Part shown: positions 27,501 through 36,498 of the stretch, piece by piece | How positions within the stretch are numbered: position 1 is the stretch's first letter | How the letters are laid out: each line of letters opens with the position of its first letter | Assembly (NCBI RefSeq): GCF_023078475.1 | Contig: NZ_CP095741.1 | Coordinates: forward strand, 4,810,001 to 4,874,000 | Source of the DNA: Luteibacter aegosomaticola | Lineage (GTDB): Bacteria > Pseudomonadota > Gammaproteobacteria > Xanthomonadales > Rhodanobacteraceae | Reading direction: 5' to 3' | Length of the DNA stretch: 64,000 nucleotides | Translations under genes and position numbers: made by a program | The notes under the pieces: model-generated | What the model saw: the letters and a program-made list of their open reading frames with translations, nothing else | Databases searched by the model: none | Told to the model about the DNA's origin: nothing

Positions 27501-29972
27501 ATGCCCTTGCCCGACGAGCTCACCCCCGTGGATTGGCCTGCGTTCCTGCTGGAACGCGCGCCCGCCATGCTCGCCTACATCGGGACCGATAAGCGGCTGC
27601 GCTATGCGAGCCCTGCGTATCGTGCGTGGATGGGCATCACCGACGATGCGGTTGAAGGACGCCTGCTAAAGGAAGTGATTCCGGCCGATCTCTATCCTCG
27701 GATCGAACCGGGCGTCATCGCCGCGCTCACCGGCACGCCGGTCATCGCCGATCGCGAGCTTCGCCGTGAAGACGTGCACCGTTACGCGCAAGCCAGCTTC
27801 TCGCCTGACCTTGATGATGAGGGCCGGGTACGCGGCGCCTTCGTCGTGCTCGCCGACATCTCCGATCGCCGTGCGCTTGAGGCACGCCTCAAGGAAAGCG
27901 AGCGCCGTTTCGCCCAGGCCTTTCGCCACGCGGCCATCGGCATGGCGCTCGTGCTACCCGATGGGCGCTGGCTGCAGGTCAACGACGCCATGTGCGCCAT
28001 GCTCGGCTACCGCGAAGATGAGCTGCTCACGCGGAGCTTCCAGGACATCACCCATCCGGAAGACCTCGCCGTTGATCTCGGCCTGCTGAACCAGGTGCTC
28101 AGCGGCGAACGCGCGTCGTATCACATGGAAAAACGCTACCTGCACCGCGATGGCCATATCGTGCACGCGATGCTCAGCGTCTCGCTGGTTCGCGACGACC
28201 ACGGTCAACCGCTTTACTTCGTCTCGCAGGTGCAGGACATCAGCGAGCGCAAGGCCTTCGAAGACGCGCTGTTCCGTGAGCGCGAACTGGCGGAAGTCAC
28301 GCTGAAATCCATCGGCGATGCGGTGATCACCACCGACCCGGACCTCCGCGTCACCTCGCTCAACCCCATCGCCGAAGCCATGACCGGCTGGTCAAGTCAC
28401 GAAGCCGTGGGCCGGCCCATGGACGATATCTTCCAGCTACGCGATCCGCTCACCCGGCGCCCCATCGCCAACCCGCTGCTCACGGCAGTGCAGAAGAACA
28501 CCATCATCGGCCTCACCACCGATGCGATCCTCGTGCATCGCAATGGTTTCGATAGCCCGATTGAAGACTCGGCCGCGCCCATCCACGACCATGCCGGCAA
28601 TGTCGTCGGCGGCGTGGTCGTGTTCCACGACGTGAGCGAAACGCGTGCCCTCGCGTTGAAGATGGCCCACCTCGCCCACCATGACACGCTCACCGGCCTG
28701 CCCAACCGCGCGCTACTGCAATCACGCATGGAATTCGCGGTCACGGTGGCCGCGCGACGCAAGCAGCGCTGCGCGTTGTTGTTCGTAGACATCGACCATT
28801 TCAAGCAGATCAACGACAGCCTCGGCCATGCCGCCGGCGATGCGCTGCTGCAGGAAGTGGCGCGACGTATCCGCTCGGCCGTGCGTGCCGACGACACCGT
28901 GAGCCGCCTTGGTGGCGATGAGTTCGTCGTGCTGCTTCCACACGTGGAAGACGGCGTCGATGCGGCTGAGGTCGCCGAGAAGGTGCTGCAGGCCTGCAAT
29001 GAAGCGATCGGCCTGGAGGCCTCGGCGCTGGCCATCAGCTTCAGCATCGGCATCAGCCTGTACCCGGAAGACGCATTCGATGCGGAATCCATGCTGCGCA
29101 ACGCCGATACCGCCATGTACGAAGCGAAGATGCAGGGCCGCAACGGCTACCGCTTCTTCAACGCCAGCATGAACGAGCGCAACACTGCCCGTGTGCGTAT
29201 CGAGGTGGAGCTACGCAAGGCCCTCGCCCGCAATGAGCTGAGCCTGCACTACCAACCCAAGGTCGATGTCGACCTCGGCACCATCGTCGGCGCCGAAGCC
29301 CTGCTACGTTGGCAGGTCGATGGCGAAGATGTGTACACGCCCGAGCAATTCATCCCGGTGGCGGAGGATTGCGGGCTGATCGTGCCTATCGGTGAATGGG
29401 CGCTGCGCGAGGCTTGCCGCCAGACCCAGGCGTGGTCGACGACATACCGCCCGCTCTCGGTGTCCGTGAACGTTTCCGCGCTGCAGTTCCAGCACACGCG
29501 GTTCTTCGAATCGATGCAGGCGATCCTCGTGGAAACAGGCCTGCATCCCACACTGCTCGAGCTTGAAGTCACCGAGCGCACGGTGATGGAAGGCGGCGAC
29601 CACATCGCCGAGCTTCTGCACCGGATCAAGGCGCAAGGCGTCTCGCTCAGCCTCGACGACTTCGGCACGGGCTATTGCAGCCTCTCGTACCTCAAGCACT
29701 TCCCGGTCGATACGCTCAAGATCGACCGCGCGTTCATCCGCGACGTGGCCTGGGATAACGACAGCGCCGCCATCGTCAGCGCCATCATCACGATGGGCAA
29801 AGGCATGAACAAGATGGTGCTCGCTGAAGGCGTGGAAAGCACCGAGCAAGCCGCGTTCCTCGGAAACGCCGGCTGCACCCAGATGCAAGGCTTCCTCTTC
29901 GGCCGTGCCGTACCGGCCCGCGAATTCGAAGAACGCATAGCCCGCGTAGACACCGGCCTCCACACCGCCTGA
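27501..29972 (+). CDS. PAS-PAS-PAS-GGDEF-EAL cyclic di-GMP protein
   Basis: 823 residues, soluble. Three PAS domains occupy about residues 15-385 (for example LAYIGTDKRLRYASPAYRAWMG and MALVLPDGRWLQVNDAMCAMLGY). The GGDEF domain has an intact active site RLGGDEFVV and an I-site RADD five residues before it. The EAL domain has GAEALLRWQ and DDFGTGYCSLSYLK, where Cys replaces the usual Ser. Both synthesis and breakdown of c-di-GMP are possible. It is flanked by REP elements on both sides. Confidence 0.93.
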   Translation: MPLPDELTPVDWPAFLLERAPAMLAYIGTDKRLRYASPAYRAWMGITDDAVEGRLLKEVIPADLYPRIEPGVIAALTGTPVIADRELRREDVHRYAQASFSPDLDDEGRVRGAFVVLADISDRRALEARLKESERRFAQAFRHAAIGMALVLPDGRWLQVNDAMCAMLGYREDELLTRSFQDITHPEDLAVDLGLLNQVLSGERASYHMEKRYLHRDGHIVHAMLSVSLVRDDHGQPLYFVSQVQDISERKAFEDALFRERELAEVTLKSIGDAVITTDPDLRVTSLNPIAEAMTGWSSHEAVGRPMDDIFQLRDPLTRRPIANPLLTAVQKNTIIGLTTDAILVHRNGFDSPIEDSAAPIHDHAGNVVGGVVVFHDVSETRALALKMAHLAHHDTLTGLPNRALLQSRMEFAVTVAARRKQRCALLFVDIDHFKQINDSLGHAAGDALLQEVARRIRSAVRADDTVSRLGGDEFVVLLPHVEDGVDAAEVAEKVLQACNEAIGLEASALAISFSIGISLYPEDAFDAESMLRNADTAMYEAKMQGRNGYRFFNASMNERNTARVRIEVELRKALARNELSLHYQPKVDVDLGTIVGAEALLRWQVDGEDVYTPEQFIPVAEDCGLIVPIGEWALREACRQTQAWSTTYRPLSVSVNVSALQFQHTRFFESMQAILVETGLHPTLLELEVTERTVMEGGDHIAELLHRIKAQGVSLSLDDFGTGYCSLSYLKHFPVDTLKIDRAFIRDVAWDNDSAAIVSAIITMGKGMNKMVLAEGVESTEQAAFLGNAGCTQMQGFLFGRAVPAREFEERIARVDTGLHTA

Positions 29973-29980
29973 CGCACCCG

Positions 29981-30056
29981 CTCTTGTAGGAGCGCGCTTG
30001 CGCGCGATGGGTGCTCGCGGCAACGTGAATCGCGCGCAATCGCGCTCCTACAAGAG
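29981..30056. repeat. REP-type palindromic element, second subtype
   Basis: CTCTTGTAGGAGCGCG at 29981 is answered by its perfect 16-base inverse ending at 30056. The inner part repeats CGCGCG. It differs from the two other copies (GCGCGC instead of CCACCC) but shares GTAGGAGC, so a second REP subtype occurs in this genome. It separates the convergent GGDEF-EAL and GNAT genes. Confidence 0.85.
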
Positions 30057-30059
30057 CCG

Positions 30060-30515
30060 TTATTGCGTCAACGGCGCTTCGTACATGAAGTAATGGCAGC
30101 GCTCCATCCCAAGCCCACCATACGTCGCCTGCGCGCGCTCGTTCTCGGTCTCGACGTACAACCGCAAACCCACGGCACCTGCGCCTTCCGCCATCGCCTT
30201 CACATGGTGGTACATCGCCTTGAACACGCCATGCCGGCGCGCTTCAGCCACCACGTAAACACTCTGCACCCACCAGAAGTCGCCGCAACGCCAGTCGCTC
30301 CACTCGTAGGTCACGAGCAGGCAACCCACCGCCACGCCGTCGAGTTCCGCCACGAGATAAAAACCACGGCGCGGCTCGTCGAACACCGCACGCACACCGC
30401 GCCCGATCGTCGCCGGGTCGAGCGCCTTCTGCTCGGTCTCCCACGCCATGGCGATGTTCCAGCGAGCGATGTGGTCCGCGTCTTCGACGGCGGCGCGGCG
30501 TACTTCAAGCGTCAT
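30060..30515 (-). CDS. GNAT family N-acetyltransferase
   Basis: 151 residues from ATG 30515. GNAT motifs are visible: RRAAVEDADHIARWN (motif C), VGCLLVTYEWSDWR (motif D) and VQSVYVVAEARRHGVFKAMY (motif A with the acetyl-CoA loop, where the usual RxxGxG is reduced to RRHGVF). The substrate is unknown. Its start overlaps the end of ntrC by 11 bp, so it is translated from the ntrB-ntrC transcript. Confidence 0.88.
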   Translation of the reverse strand: MTLEVRRAAVEDADHIARWNIAMAWETEQKALDPATIGRGVRAVFDEPRRGFYLVAELDGVAVGCLLVTYEWSDWRCGDFWWVQSVYVVAEARRHGVFKAMYHHVKAMAEGAGAVGLRLYVETENERAQATYGGLGMERCHYFMYEAPLTQ

Positions 30516-31905
30516 GTTTACTATCCGATGAGGGCCGCCGCTTGCGCGACGCGCCAAGTTTGCGTGTAAGCGTATTACGGCCGACGCCCAACGCGATGGC
30601 CGCCTGCTGGCGGTGGCCATCATTGGCGACCAGCGCCGCCTGAAGCAAGGTCTTATCCATGGCCTCGCGAGCGCGCGCGTGGATATCCGCCTCGCCCTGC
30701 GCGAGCGCGTCCTGTGCCCAGGCACGGAGCGCCTCGGTCCATTCACCCGTGCGCGAGCCACGCGCCGGAATAGCGCCAAGATCGGCGGCCTGGATCTCCA
30801 CGCCAGGCGAGATCACCGCCAGGCGACGGCAAAGGTTTTCCAGCTCGCGGACGTTGCCGGGGTAATCGCGCTGTTCGATCAGCTTCATGGCGCCACGCGA
30901 GAAGCGCTTCGCCGGGAGGTTCAGTTCCGCCGCGGCTTGTGCCAGGAAGTGCCGCGCCAACAACGGCACATCGCCACGCCGCTCGCGCAACGACGGCAGC
31001 GGGATGCGGACGACGTCGAGGCGGTGCTTCAGATCGGGACGGAACAGGCCCTGTGCCGCGCGGGCTTCGAGATCCTGATGGGTTGCCGCGATAATACGCA
31101 CGTTGCCGTGCATCAGCTCACGTCCGCCTACGCGGTAGAACTCACCACCAGCGAGCACGCGCAGCAGGCGCGTTTGCAGGCCGAGCGGCATGTCGCCGAT
31201 TTCATCGAGGAACAGCGTACCGCCGTCGGCCTGTTCAAATCGGCCTGCCACGCGTCGCGTCGCACCGGTGAAGGCACCCGCCTCGTGGCCGAAGAGTTCG
31301 CTTTCCAGCAGCTCGGCAGGAATCGCCGCTGTGTTGAGCGCCACGTACGGCTTGCCCGCGCGCGAGCTTTCTTCGTGCAGCGCACGGGCCACCAGCTCCT
31401 TGCCCGTACCGGTCTCGCCGGTAATCAGCACGTTGAGGTCGCTCGCCGCCACACGGCCGATCAGGCGAAACACCTCGCGCATCGCCGCGCTCTCACCGAT
31501 CAGCGCATGCGCGTCGCCACGCTGCAGCGGGATGCTGACCTCCTCATTTGCCGCCGCTAGCGCACGTTCTACCGTTTCCACGGCGAGATCGAGATCGAAC
31601 GGCTTGGCAAGGTAATCCGCCGCGCCCGCGCGATACGCCGCCGCTGTCGTGGCCACATCGGTAAACGCGCTCATGACGATCACCGGGCCGATGTTCCGCC
31701 GGGTAAGGTCTTCCAGCAGTCGCAGACCGTTCTCGCCGGGCATGCGCACATCGGTCACGAGCAACGCCGGGCGGCTTTCTTCCAGCGCGGCACGCACCGC
31801 ATCACCCGCGCTGAACTCACGCACGGCATGGCCGGCATCGCGCAGCGCTTCGGCCAATACAAAGCGCACGCCGCGGTCATCGTCGGCGATCCAGATCTCA
31901 CTCAT
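30505..31905 (-). CDS. ntrC: Nitrogen regulation response regulator NtrC
   Basis: 466 residues with three domains. The receiver begins IWIADDDRGVRFVLAEAL with phospho-acceptor LLVTDVRMPGENG; the sigma-54 AAA+ domain has GETGTGKELVAR and GAFTGATR (the sigma-54 loop); the C-terminal Fis-type HTH reads AIALGVGRNTLTRKL. Phosphorylated by NtrB under nitrogen limitation, it activates sigma-54 promoters. It overlaps ntrB by 8 bp. glnA is not in the window. Confidence 0.94.
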   Translation of the reverse strand: MSEIWIADDDRGVRFVLAEALRDAGHAVREFSAGDAVRAALEESRPALLVTDVRMPGENGLRLLEDLTRRNIGPVIVMSAFTDVATTAAAYRAGAADYLAKPFDLDLAVETVERALAAANEEVSIPLQRGDAHALIGESAAMREVFRLIGRVAASDLNVLITGETGTGKELVARALHEESSRAGKPYVALNTAAIPAELLESELFGHEAGAFTGATRRVAGRFEQADGGTLFLDEIGDMPLGLQTRLLRVLAGGEFYRVGGRELMHGNVRIIAATHQDLEARAAQGLFRPDLKHRLDVVRIPLPSLRERRGDVPLLARHFLAQAAAELNLPAKRFSRGAMKLIEQRDYPGNVRELENLCRRLAVISPGVEIQAADLGAIPARGSRTGEWTEALRAWAQDALAQGEADIHARAREAMDKTLLQAALVANDGHRQQAAIALGVGRNTLTRKLGASRKRRPSSDSKHDA

Positions 31906-32911
31906 GCGGGCGCTCCATGGGGAGGTAGAGGGAGAACACCGTGTCGCCCGGGCGGCTCACGTAACGCAGGTCGCCGCCGTGCTCCAGGGCGATCTCGCGA
32001 GACAGCGCCAGGCCAAGGCCGGTGCCATCGGGGCGGCCGCTTACCAGCGGGTGGAACAACACATCACGCATCTCATCGGCCACGCCGGGGCCGTCGTCCA
32101 TCACATCGACACGCAACGCCGCGCGCATCGTCCGGTCGCCCAGACGGGCACCGTGCTCAATGCGGGTACGCAAGGTGATCGTGCGGGCGCCGGCTTCACT
32201 GGCGTTGCGGGTGAGGTTGAGCAGCACCTGGAGCAGGCGATCGTTATCACCCGTGGTATCCGGCAGGCTCGGATCGAAGTCGTGGCGCACACGCGGCGCC
32301 TCCGCCTCGGCCGTCACCAGCCCCTCCAGGCGCTCCAGCAGTTCGTGGATATTCACCGGCCCGATCCGCGCCGCCCCGCCGTGGCGAAGCAGGCCATCGG
32401 CTAGCGCCGCGAGGCGGTCCGCCTCCGCGATCACCATGGCCGCCAGCTGGCGCTGGTCGCTATCGGCCAGACGCCGCTCCAGCAACTGCGCTGCACCGCG
32501 CAAGCCGGCCAGCGGGTTCTTCACCTCATGAGCGAAGCCGCGGAGGGTCGCGGAAAGCGGGGTATCGCTACCGCTGATGTCGGTCGCCAGCGGGTGGACC
32601 TCCACCAGCACCCGGCCATCGCCGATAGGCTGCATCGCCAGATCGGCCGTGACCTCCCGCCCCCGCGCCACCCCGAAGGTGACCCCGCGGAGGTTGTAGC
32701 CACGGCCTTCGGCAAGGGTTCGCTCGAGCTGGCCAGCCAGCAAGGGCTGCCTGAGCAAGAGGCCCAAGGGCTGGCCCACCGCCGTGCGCGGGCCCACGTC
32801 GAGGACCTCGCCCAGGGCAGGGTTGATCCAGAGGACGCGCAGGTCCGGGCCCACCACGGCAATGCCGGTGCCCAGCAGCGTTAGAAGCTCAGCCTGATCG
32901 GGTGCATGCAT
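31898..32911 (-). CDS. ntrB: Nitrogen regulation sensor kinase NtrB
   Basis: 337 residues, soluble, which is typical. A PAS domain (GIAVVGPDLRVLWINPALGEV) is followed by the H-box GFAHEVKNPLAGLRGAAQLL, then N- and G-boxes (NLTRNASEAG, DDGPGVAD, GTGLGLALS). It phosphorylates or dephosphorylates NtrC according to the PII signal. The start ATG at 32911 is embedded in a GGTGCA/TGCACC palindrome. It forms ntrB-ntrC-GNAT. Confidence 0.94.
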   Translation of the reverse strand: MHAPDQAELLTLLGTGIAVVGPDLRVLWINPALGEVLDVGPRTAVGQPLGLLLRQPLLAGQLERTLAEGRGYNLRGVTFGVARGREVTADLAMQPIGDGRVLVEVHPLATDISGSDTPLSATLRGFAHEVKNPLAGLRGAAQLLERRLADSDQRQLAAMVIAEADRLAALADGLLRHGGAARIGPVNIHELLERLEGLVTAEAEAPRVRHDFDPSLPDTTGDNDRLLQVLLNLTRNASEAGARTITLRTRIEHGARLGDRTMRAALRVDVMDDGPGVADEMRDVLFHPLVSGRPDGTGLGLALSREIALEHGGDLRYVSRPGDTVFSLYLPMERPHE

Positions 32912-32946
32912 TGCACCAATTTAGGGAGGGTTTTGCTGCGGTGCAA
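32901..32946. promoter_or_regulatory. TGCACC/GGTGCA half-sites at the ntrB start
   Basis: GGTGCA (32901), TGCACC (32912) and GGTGCA (32940) lie within 46 bp around the ntrB start codon. NtrC sites in enterics have the form TGCACC-5-GGTGCA, so these look like NtrC half-sites. The first pair is in everted order, and the second pair has a 22-bp spacer, so binding is uncertain; autoregulation of ntrBC would fit. Confidence 0.35.
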
Positions 32947-32969
32947 CTGGAGGGATTCCTAGACCGCGT

Positions 32970-33812
32970 TTACCTGAAGCTGGTATCACGCGTGGTTTCC
33001 TCCCACGCATCCATCGACTCTGCTAACTCAGTCAGGCGAGCACGGGCCTGGTCCAGCGCATCGCTTCCCAGAATCAGCCGCACAGGAGGCTCTGGCGACC
33101 GGAGCGCATCGATGAGCGCCCGTGCAGCCCGGTCGGGATCCCCCTGTTGCTTGCCGTGGGCCTCGAAGATGCCATCGCGAGCCTTGCCGGCGGTATCCGC
33201 ATAGTCAGCGATCCGCGTCTCCGGCTGCTTCTGGGAGGAGAGCCCCCGGAAGTCCGTGAGGAAGGCGCCAGGTTCCACGACCATCGAACCAATGCCCAGC
33301 GGTGCCAGTTCCTTGGACAGCGCTTCGGACATGGCCTCCAGCGCGAACTTGGTCATGTTGTAGTAGCCCACCGCCGGATACGTCACAAAGCCGCCGATGG
33401 AGCTGATGTTGACCAGGAAGCCGGTGCGCCGCGCACGCATGCCCGGCAGTACGGCCTTGACCAGGTTGAGCGGGCCGAACGTATTGGTCTCGAACATGGC
33501 GCGTACGCCTGCATCCTCGCCTTCTTCGATAGCGCCGAAGTAGCCGAACCCGGCATTGTTCACCAGGACATCGATATGGCCGAAGTGCTGCTCGGCCTCG
33601 GCCACGGCGCGTTTGATCTGGGTCTCATTGGTGACGTCCAGCGTCGTCGCCAGCACCTGGTCGCCGTACCGCTCGGTCAAGGCGACCAGAGATCCAGCAT
33701 CTCGTGCGGTAGCCACGACGCGATACCCCGCCTCCAGGGCCTGACGCGCAAATGCCAGACCCAAGCCCTTGGAACAACCAGTGATCAACCAGACAGCCTT
33801 TTCATTGAGCAT
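32970..33812 (-). CDS. Short-chain dehydrogenase/reductase
   Basis: 280 residues. The cofactor motif is TGCSKGLGLAFARQAL, NNAGFGYFGA the structural motif, and the catalytic Ser-Tyr-Lys are in NISSIGG and YYNMTK. I chose ATG 33812 because GAGGG stands at good spacing; ATG 33818 abuts that site. The substrate is unknown. It is divergent from a LysR gene, with a palindrome between them, so it is likely the regulator's target. Confidence 0.9.
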   Translation of the reverse strand: MLNEKAVWLITGCSKGLGLAFARQALEAGYRVVATARDAGSLVALTERYGDQVLATTLDVTNETQIKRAVAEAEQHFGHIDVLVNNAGFGYFGAIEEGEDAGVRAMFETNTFGPLNLVKAVLPGMRARRTGFLVNISSIGGFVTYPAVGYYNMTKFALEAMSEALSKELAPLGIGSMVVEPGAFLTDFRGLSSQKQPETRIADYADTAGKARDGIFEAHGKQQGDPDRAARALIDALRSPEPPVRLILGSDALDQARARLTELAESMDAWEETTRDTSFR

Positions 33813-33875
33813 CTTCATCCCTCGCTTGAGGCCGCGTCTCACGGCTTGACCAAAAGCCTACGCGGCTCAGATCAT

Positions 33876-33892
33876 TTGATCATCGTGATCAA
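33876..33892. promoter_or_regulatory. Candidate LysR operator
   Basis: TTGATCA-TCG-TGATCAA, a 17-bp palindrome in the 92-bp gap between the SDR and LysR genes. It contains a T-N11-A core as LysR-type sites do, and extra GATCA half-sites flank it. Confidence 0.5.
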
Positions 33893-33904
33893 TTTGGACG
33901 GACC

Positions 33905-34825
33905 ATGAAAGCTGGTCAAAAGATCGCTTCTCGCTCGCTACCGGACCTGGCAGCCTTTGCAGCCGTCGCGGAGCACGGCAGCTTCACCCGGGCTGCGGGG
34001 CAACTAGGCATCTCTACATCCATGCTCAGTTACACCATCAAGCGGCTCGAGGGCAGTCTGGGAATGGCCCTGTTGAATCGGACAAGCCGGAGCGTATCCA
34101 CGACCGAGGCGGGGCAGCGGCTGCTGGAAACGCTCGCGCCCGCGCTGGCCAGCATCGACGAGACGATCGACGGACTGGGACGGTCTCACGACCGGATCAC
34201 GGGAAATATCCGCATCACCGCCACGCGGCAAGCTTACGAGGCGGTCATCCGGCCAATGCTGGACGAATTCGGAAGGCGACATCCAGAAGCTTCCGTGGAA
34301 GTGCTGATTGAGTACGGTTTCCGGGACATCGTGGCGGACCGCTTCGACGCTGGCGTGCGCCTGGGCGAGAAGCTCGCCGAAGATATGGTCGCCCTCCGGG
34401 TGAGCCCGGATCTGCGAATGGCGGTGGTTGCGAGTCCGGCGTATCTCGACGAACACCCCGCGGCCATCGTGCCTAAGGACCTCGCTCGCCACCGTTGCAT
34501 CAATTACCGGATGGTGTCCGCCGACTCGGTCTATGCGTGGGAATTCGAAAAAGACAGCCGGCCGGTGCGAGTGGCCGTCACTGGGCCGCTAATCACTAAC
34601 GAGCCCGACGTAATGCTCCAGGCTGCCCTGGACGGGCTGGGCGTGGCCTATGTTCTTCAGCACGAAGCCGAGGCATTCGTGCAGGCGGGGCGGCTGGCAA
34701 AGATGCTCGACGATTGGACGCCACCGTTCCCCGGATTTTATTTCTATTACCCGTCGCGCAGGCGCCAATCCGCTGCGCTTGAGGCGTTCGTGAGGCTGCT
34801 TAAGGAAAAGAGCGCGACATTTTGA
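33905..34825 (+). CDS. LysR family transcriptional regulator
   Basis: 306 residues. The winged HTH (LAAFAAVAEHGSFTRAAGQLGISTSMLSYTIKRLE, shown in part) is followed by the two-lobed effector domain. The segment GNIRITATRQAYEAVIRPML is typical of the CrgA/AaeR-like group. It probably controls the adjacent SDR gene through the palindrome at 33876. It is the last gene with chromosome-like composition before the accessory region. Confidence 0.92.
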   Translation: MKAGQKIASRSLPDLAAFAAVAEHGSFTRAAGQLGISTSMLSYTIKRLEGSLGMALLNRTSRSVSTTEAGQRLLETLAPALASIDETIDGLGRSHDRITGNIRITATRQAYEAVIRPMLDEFGRRHPEASVEVLIEYGFRDIVADRFDAGVRLGEKLAEDMVALRVSPDLRMAVVASPAYLDEHPAAIVPKDLARHRCINYRMVSADSVYAWEFEKDSRPVRVAVTGPLITNEPDVMLQAALDGLGVAYVLQHEAEAFVQAGRLAKMLDDWTPPFPGFYFYYPSRRRQSAALEAFVRLLKEKSATF

Positions 34826-35283
34826 TAGCGCTCGCCAGCTTAAAGGCACCGAGCAAGACTTCCGCTGCTCGCCGGCGGTATGCGCGTGGCTGGCAGGACA
34901 CCGACCAGCAATCCGGGCCGTATCTGGATCGTCTGATTGACTGCGTCCGGACGGAACTCAGCCATCAAATGGGCAGACCACGAAGTGCTTTTAGATCACA
35001 AATCGCCCGGATAAATTCCGATGCAGCGACTATGGGAATCGTCGTGCCCGAACTATGGGAGTCCGTCCACGTGACACCTCGGATACAGACTCCTCGTTGG
35101 TCGGCATGCCTGCCCGTCCGACCAGCGTATCAATCCACCTTTGGGTGTAGGCAAATGCCTACAGACGATCGTCATCGTCGGCGGTACCCTCACCCAGAGG
35201 CGAGATGGCGCCCGCCGTTGACGACCAACACTTTACGGGCCACGCCACCCTAATGTTCCTCAGCTCTCGACACCCTGCCCAAC
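34826..35283 (+). other. Gene-poor spacer, left flank of the defence region
   Basis: A 432-bp open frame (34822-35253) exists, but its translation is Arg/Pro-rich, has no known motif and no ribosome site, so I do not call a gene. No tRNA, att-like direct repeat, integrase remnant or IS end was recognised. The composition changes towards lower GC after about 34.95 kb. Confidence 0.5.
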
Positions 35284-36498
35284 ATGGATTTTCTAGGCAT
35301 GCATACGCACGACCCAAACAAGCAAGTTAGCTTCATCCAGCAAGCGCTGTCTCAAAATCGAAAGCCAATTGCATTCCTCATTGGTGCAGGTTGTCCGCTC
35401 GCGGTGCGCGTCGAGAGAGAAAAGGGTGGCATCCGAGAGAATCAGCCGCTGATATGGGACGTCGCAGGTCTCACGAAGATTATCGATACGCGTCTTGGTG
35501 GTTCCGACAAAGCCTCACCATCAACGTGGAACAGGCTGATTGAAATCGTTACTGACGATGGTGGCGACCCAAACAACATTGAGCACATCCTGAGCAAGAT
35601 TCGCATCCTTAAGGCTGTCGCTGGCAAGGGAAAGGTCCGCGACATGGATGCGACCGAGCTGGATGAACTCGATACCGGAGTTTGTGGAATCATTTCCGAA
35701 GAGGTTGATCGGTCCCTGCCAAACAAGGAGACGCCGTATCACAACCTCGCGATTTGGGCTAGGTCCATTAGGCGTGAGTACCCCGTTCATCTGTTTACGA
35801 CGAACTACGATCTGCTAATGGAGCAAGCCCTTGAGGAGAGTTCAGCACCGTATTTCGATGGCTTTGTCGGATCCCGAAATGCCTTCTTCGACCTTGGCGC
35901 AGTCGAGGACGAACGCCTTCTTCCTGCGCGTTGGGCTCGGCTCTGGAAGATTCATGGATCACTCAATTGGCGTCTAGTGGACAATCGATCCGTTGTTCGG
36001 AGCGACGCCAAGGCGGACAACCACTCCTATCTGATCTACCCGTCGCACCTCAAGTATGACCAAAGCAGAAAAATGCCGTACTTGGCGATGCTCGACCGCC
36101 TCAAGGCGTTTCTCCTAGAGCCCTCCGCCGTCATGTTTGTCTGCGGCTACTCTTTCGCAGACGAACATATCAACGACGTAATTTGTCGAAGTCTGGATGC
36201 GAATCCGACCGCACATATGTTCGCGTTCTTGTATGGCGGGCTCGATGAAGGAAAGTACGACTTGGCCAGAAACTGCGCACTGAACACCCCAAACCTGAGC
36301 ATGCTTGCCTTTGACAAGGCGATTATTGGACGCAATGCGGGGGATTGGAAAGCCGAAGACATCGAAGGCCTCTCTTTACCCCCCGGAATTCTCCAGAAAG
36401 TCGGCACCGACGTCTCACTCACGCTAGGAGATTTTTCCTCCTTCGGAAAGCTACTCCGGGATCTCTCAGGGACCGAGGAGAAGCCGCATGGCGCTTGA
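35284..36498 (+). CDS. SIR2 domain protein of a SIR2-HerA (Nezha-type) defence pair
   Basis: 404 residues. The NAD-binding sirtuin-like core shows AFLIGAGCPLAV near residue 33, FTTNYDLLMEQAL near 172 (the Asn of TTNYD is typical of NAD-cleaving defence SIR2 domains) and WKIHGSLNW near 222 (the catalytic His). A Rossmann-like MFVCGYSFADEHIND follows. Known homologues degrade NAD on phage infection and kill or stall the cell. The gene overlaps herA by 11 bp. Its base composition is lower in GC than the neighbours, which suggests horizontal transfer. No clear ribosome site precedes ATG 35284; ATG 35299 is an alternative. Confidence 0.9.
   Translation: MDFLGMHTHDPNKQVSFIQQALSQNRKPIAFLIGAGCPLAVRVEREKGGIRENQPLIWDVAGLTKIIDTRLGGSDKASPSTWNRLIEIVTDDGGDPNNIEHILSKIRILKAVAGKGKVRDMDATELDELDTGVCGIISEEVDRSLPNKETPYHNLAIWARSIRREYPVHLFTTNYDLLMEQALEESSAPYFDGFVGSRNAFFDLGAVEDERLLPARWARLWKIHGSLNWRLVDNRSVVRSDAKADNHSYLIYPSHLKYDQSRKMPYLAMLDRLKAFLLEPSAVMFVCGYSFADEHINDVICRSLDANPTAHMFAFLYGGLDEGKYDLARNCALNTPNLSMLAFDKAIIGRNAGDWKAEDIEGLSLPPGILQKVGTDVSLTLGDFSSFGKLLRDLSGTEEKPHGA

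Noticed and set aside
34822..35253. 143-codon open frame between the LysR and SIR2 genes
   Set aside because: No ribosome site, no motif, and Arg/Pro-rich composition; more likely non-coding spacer.
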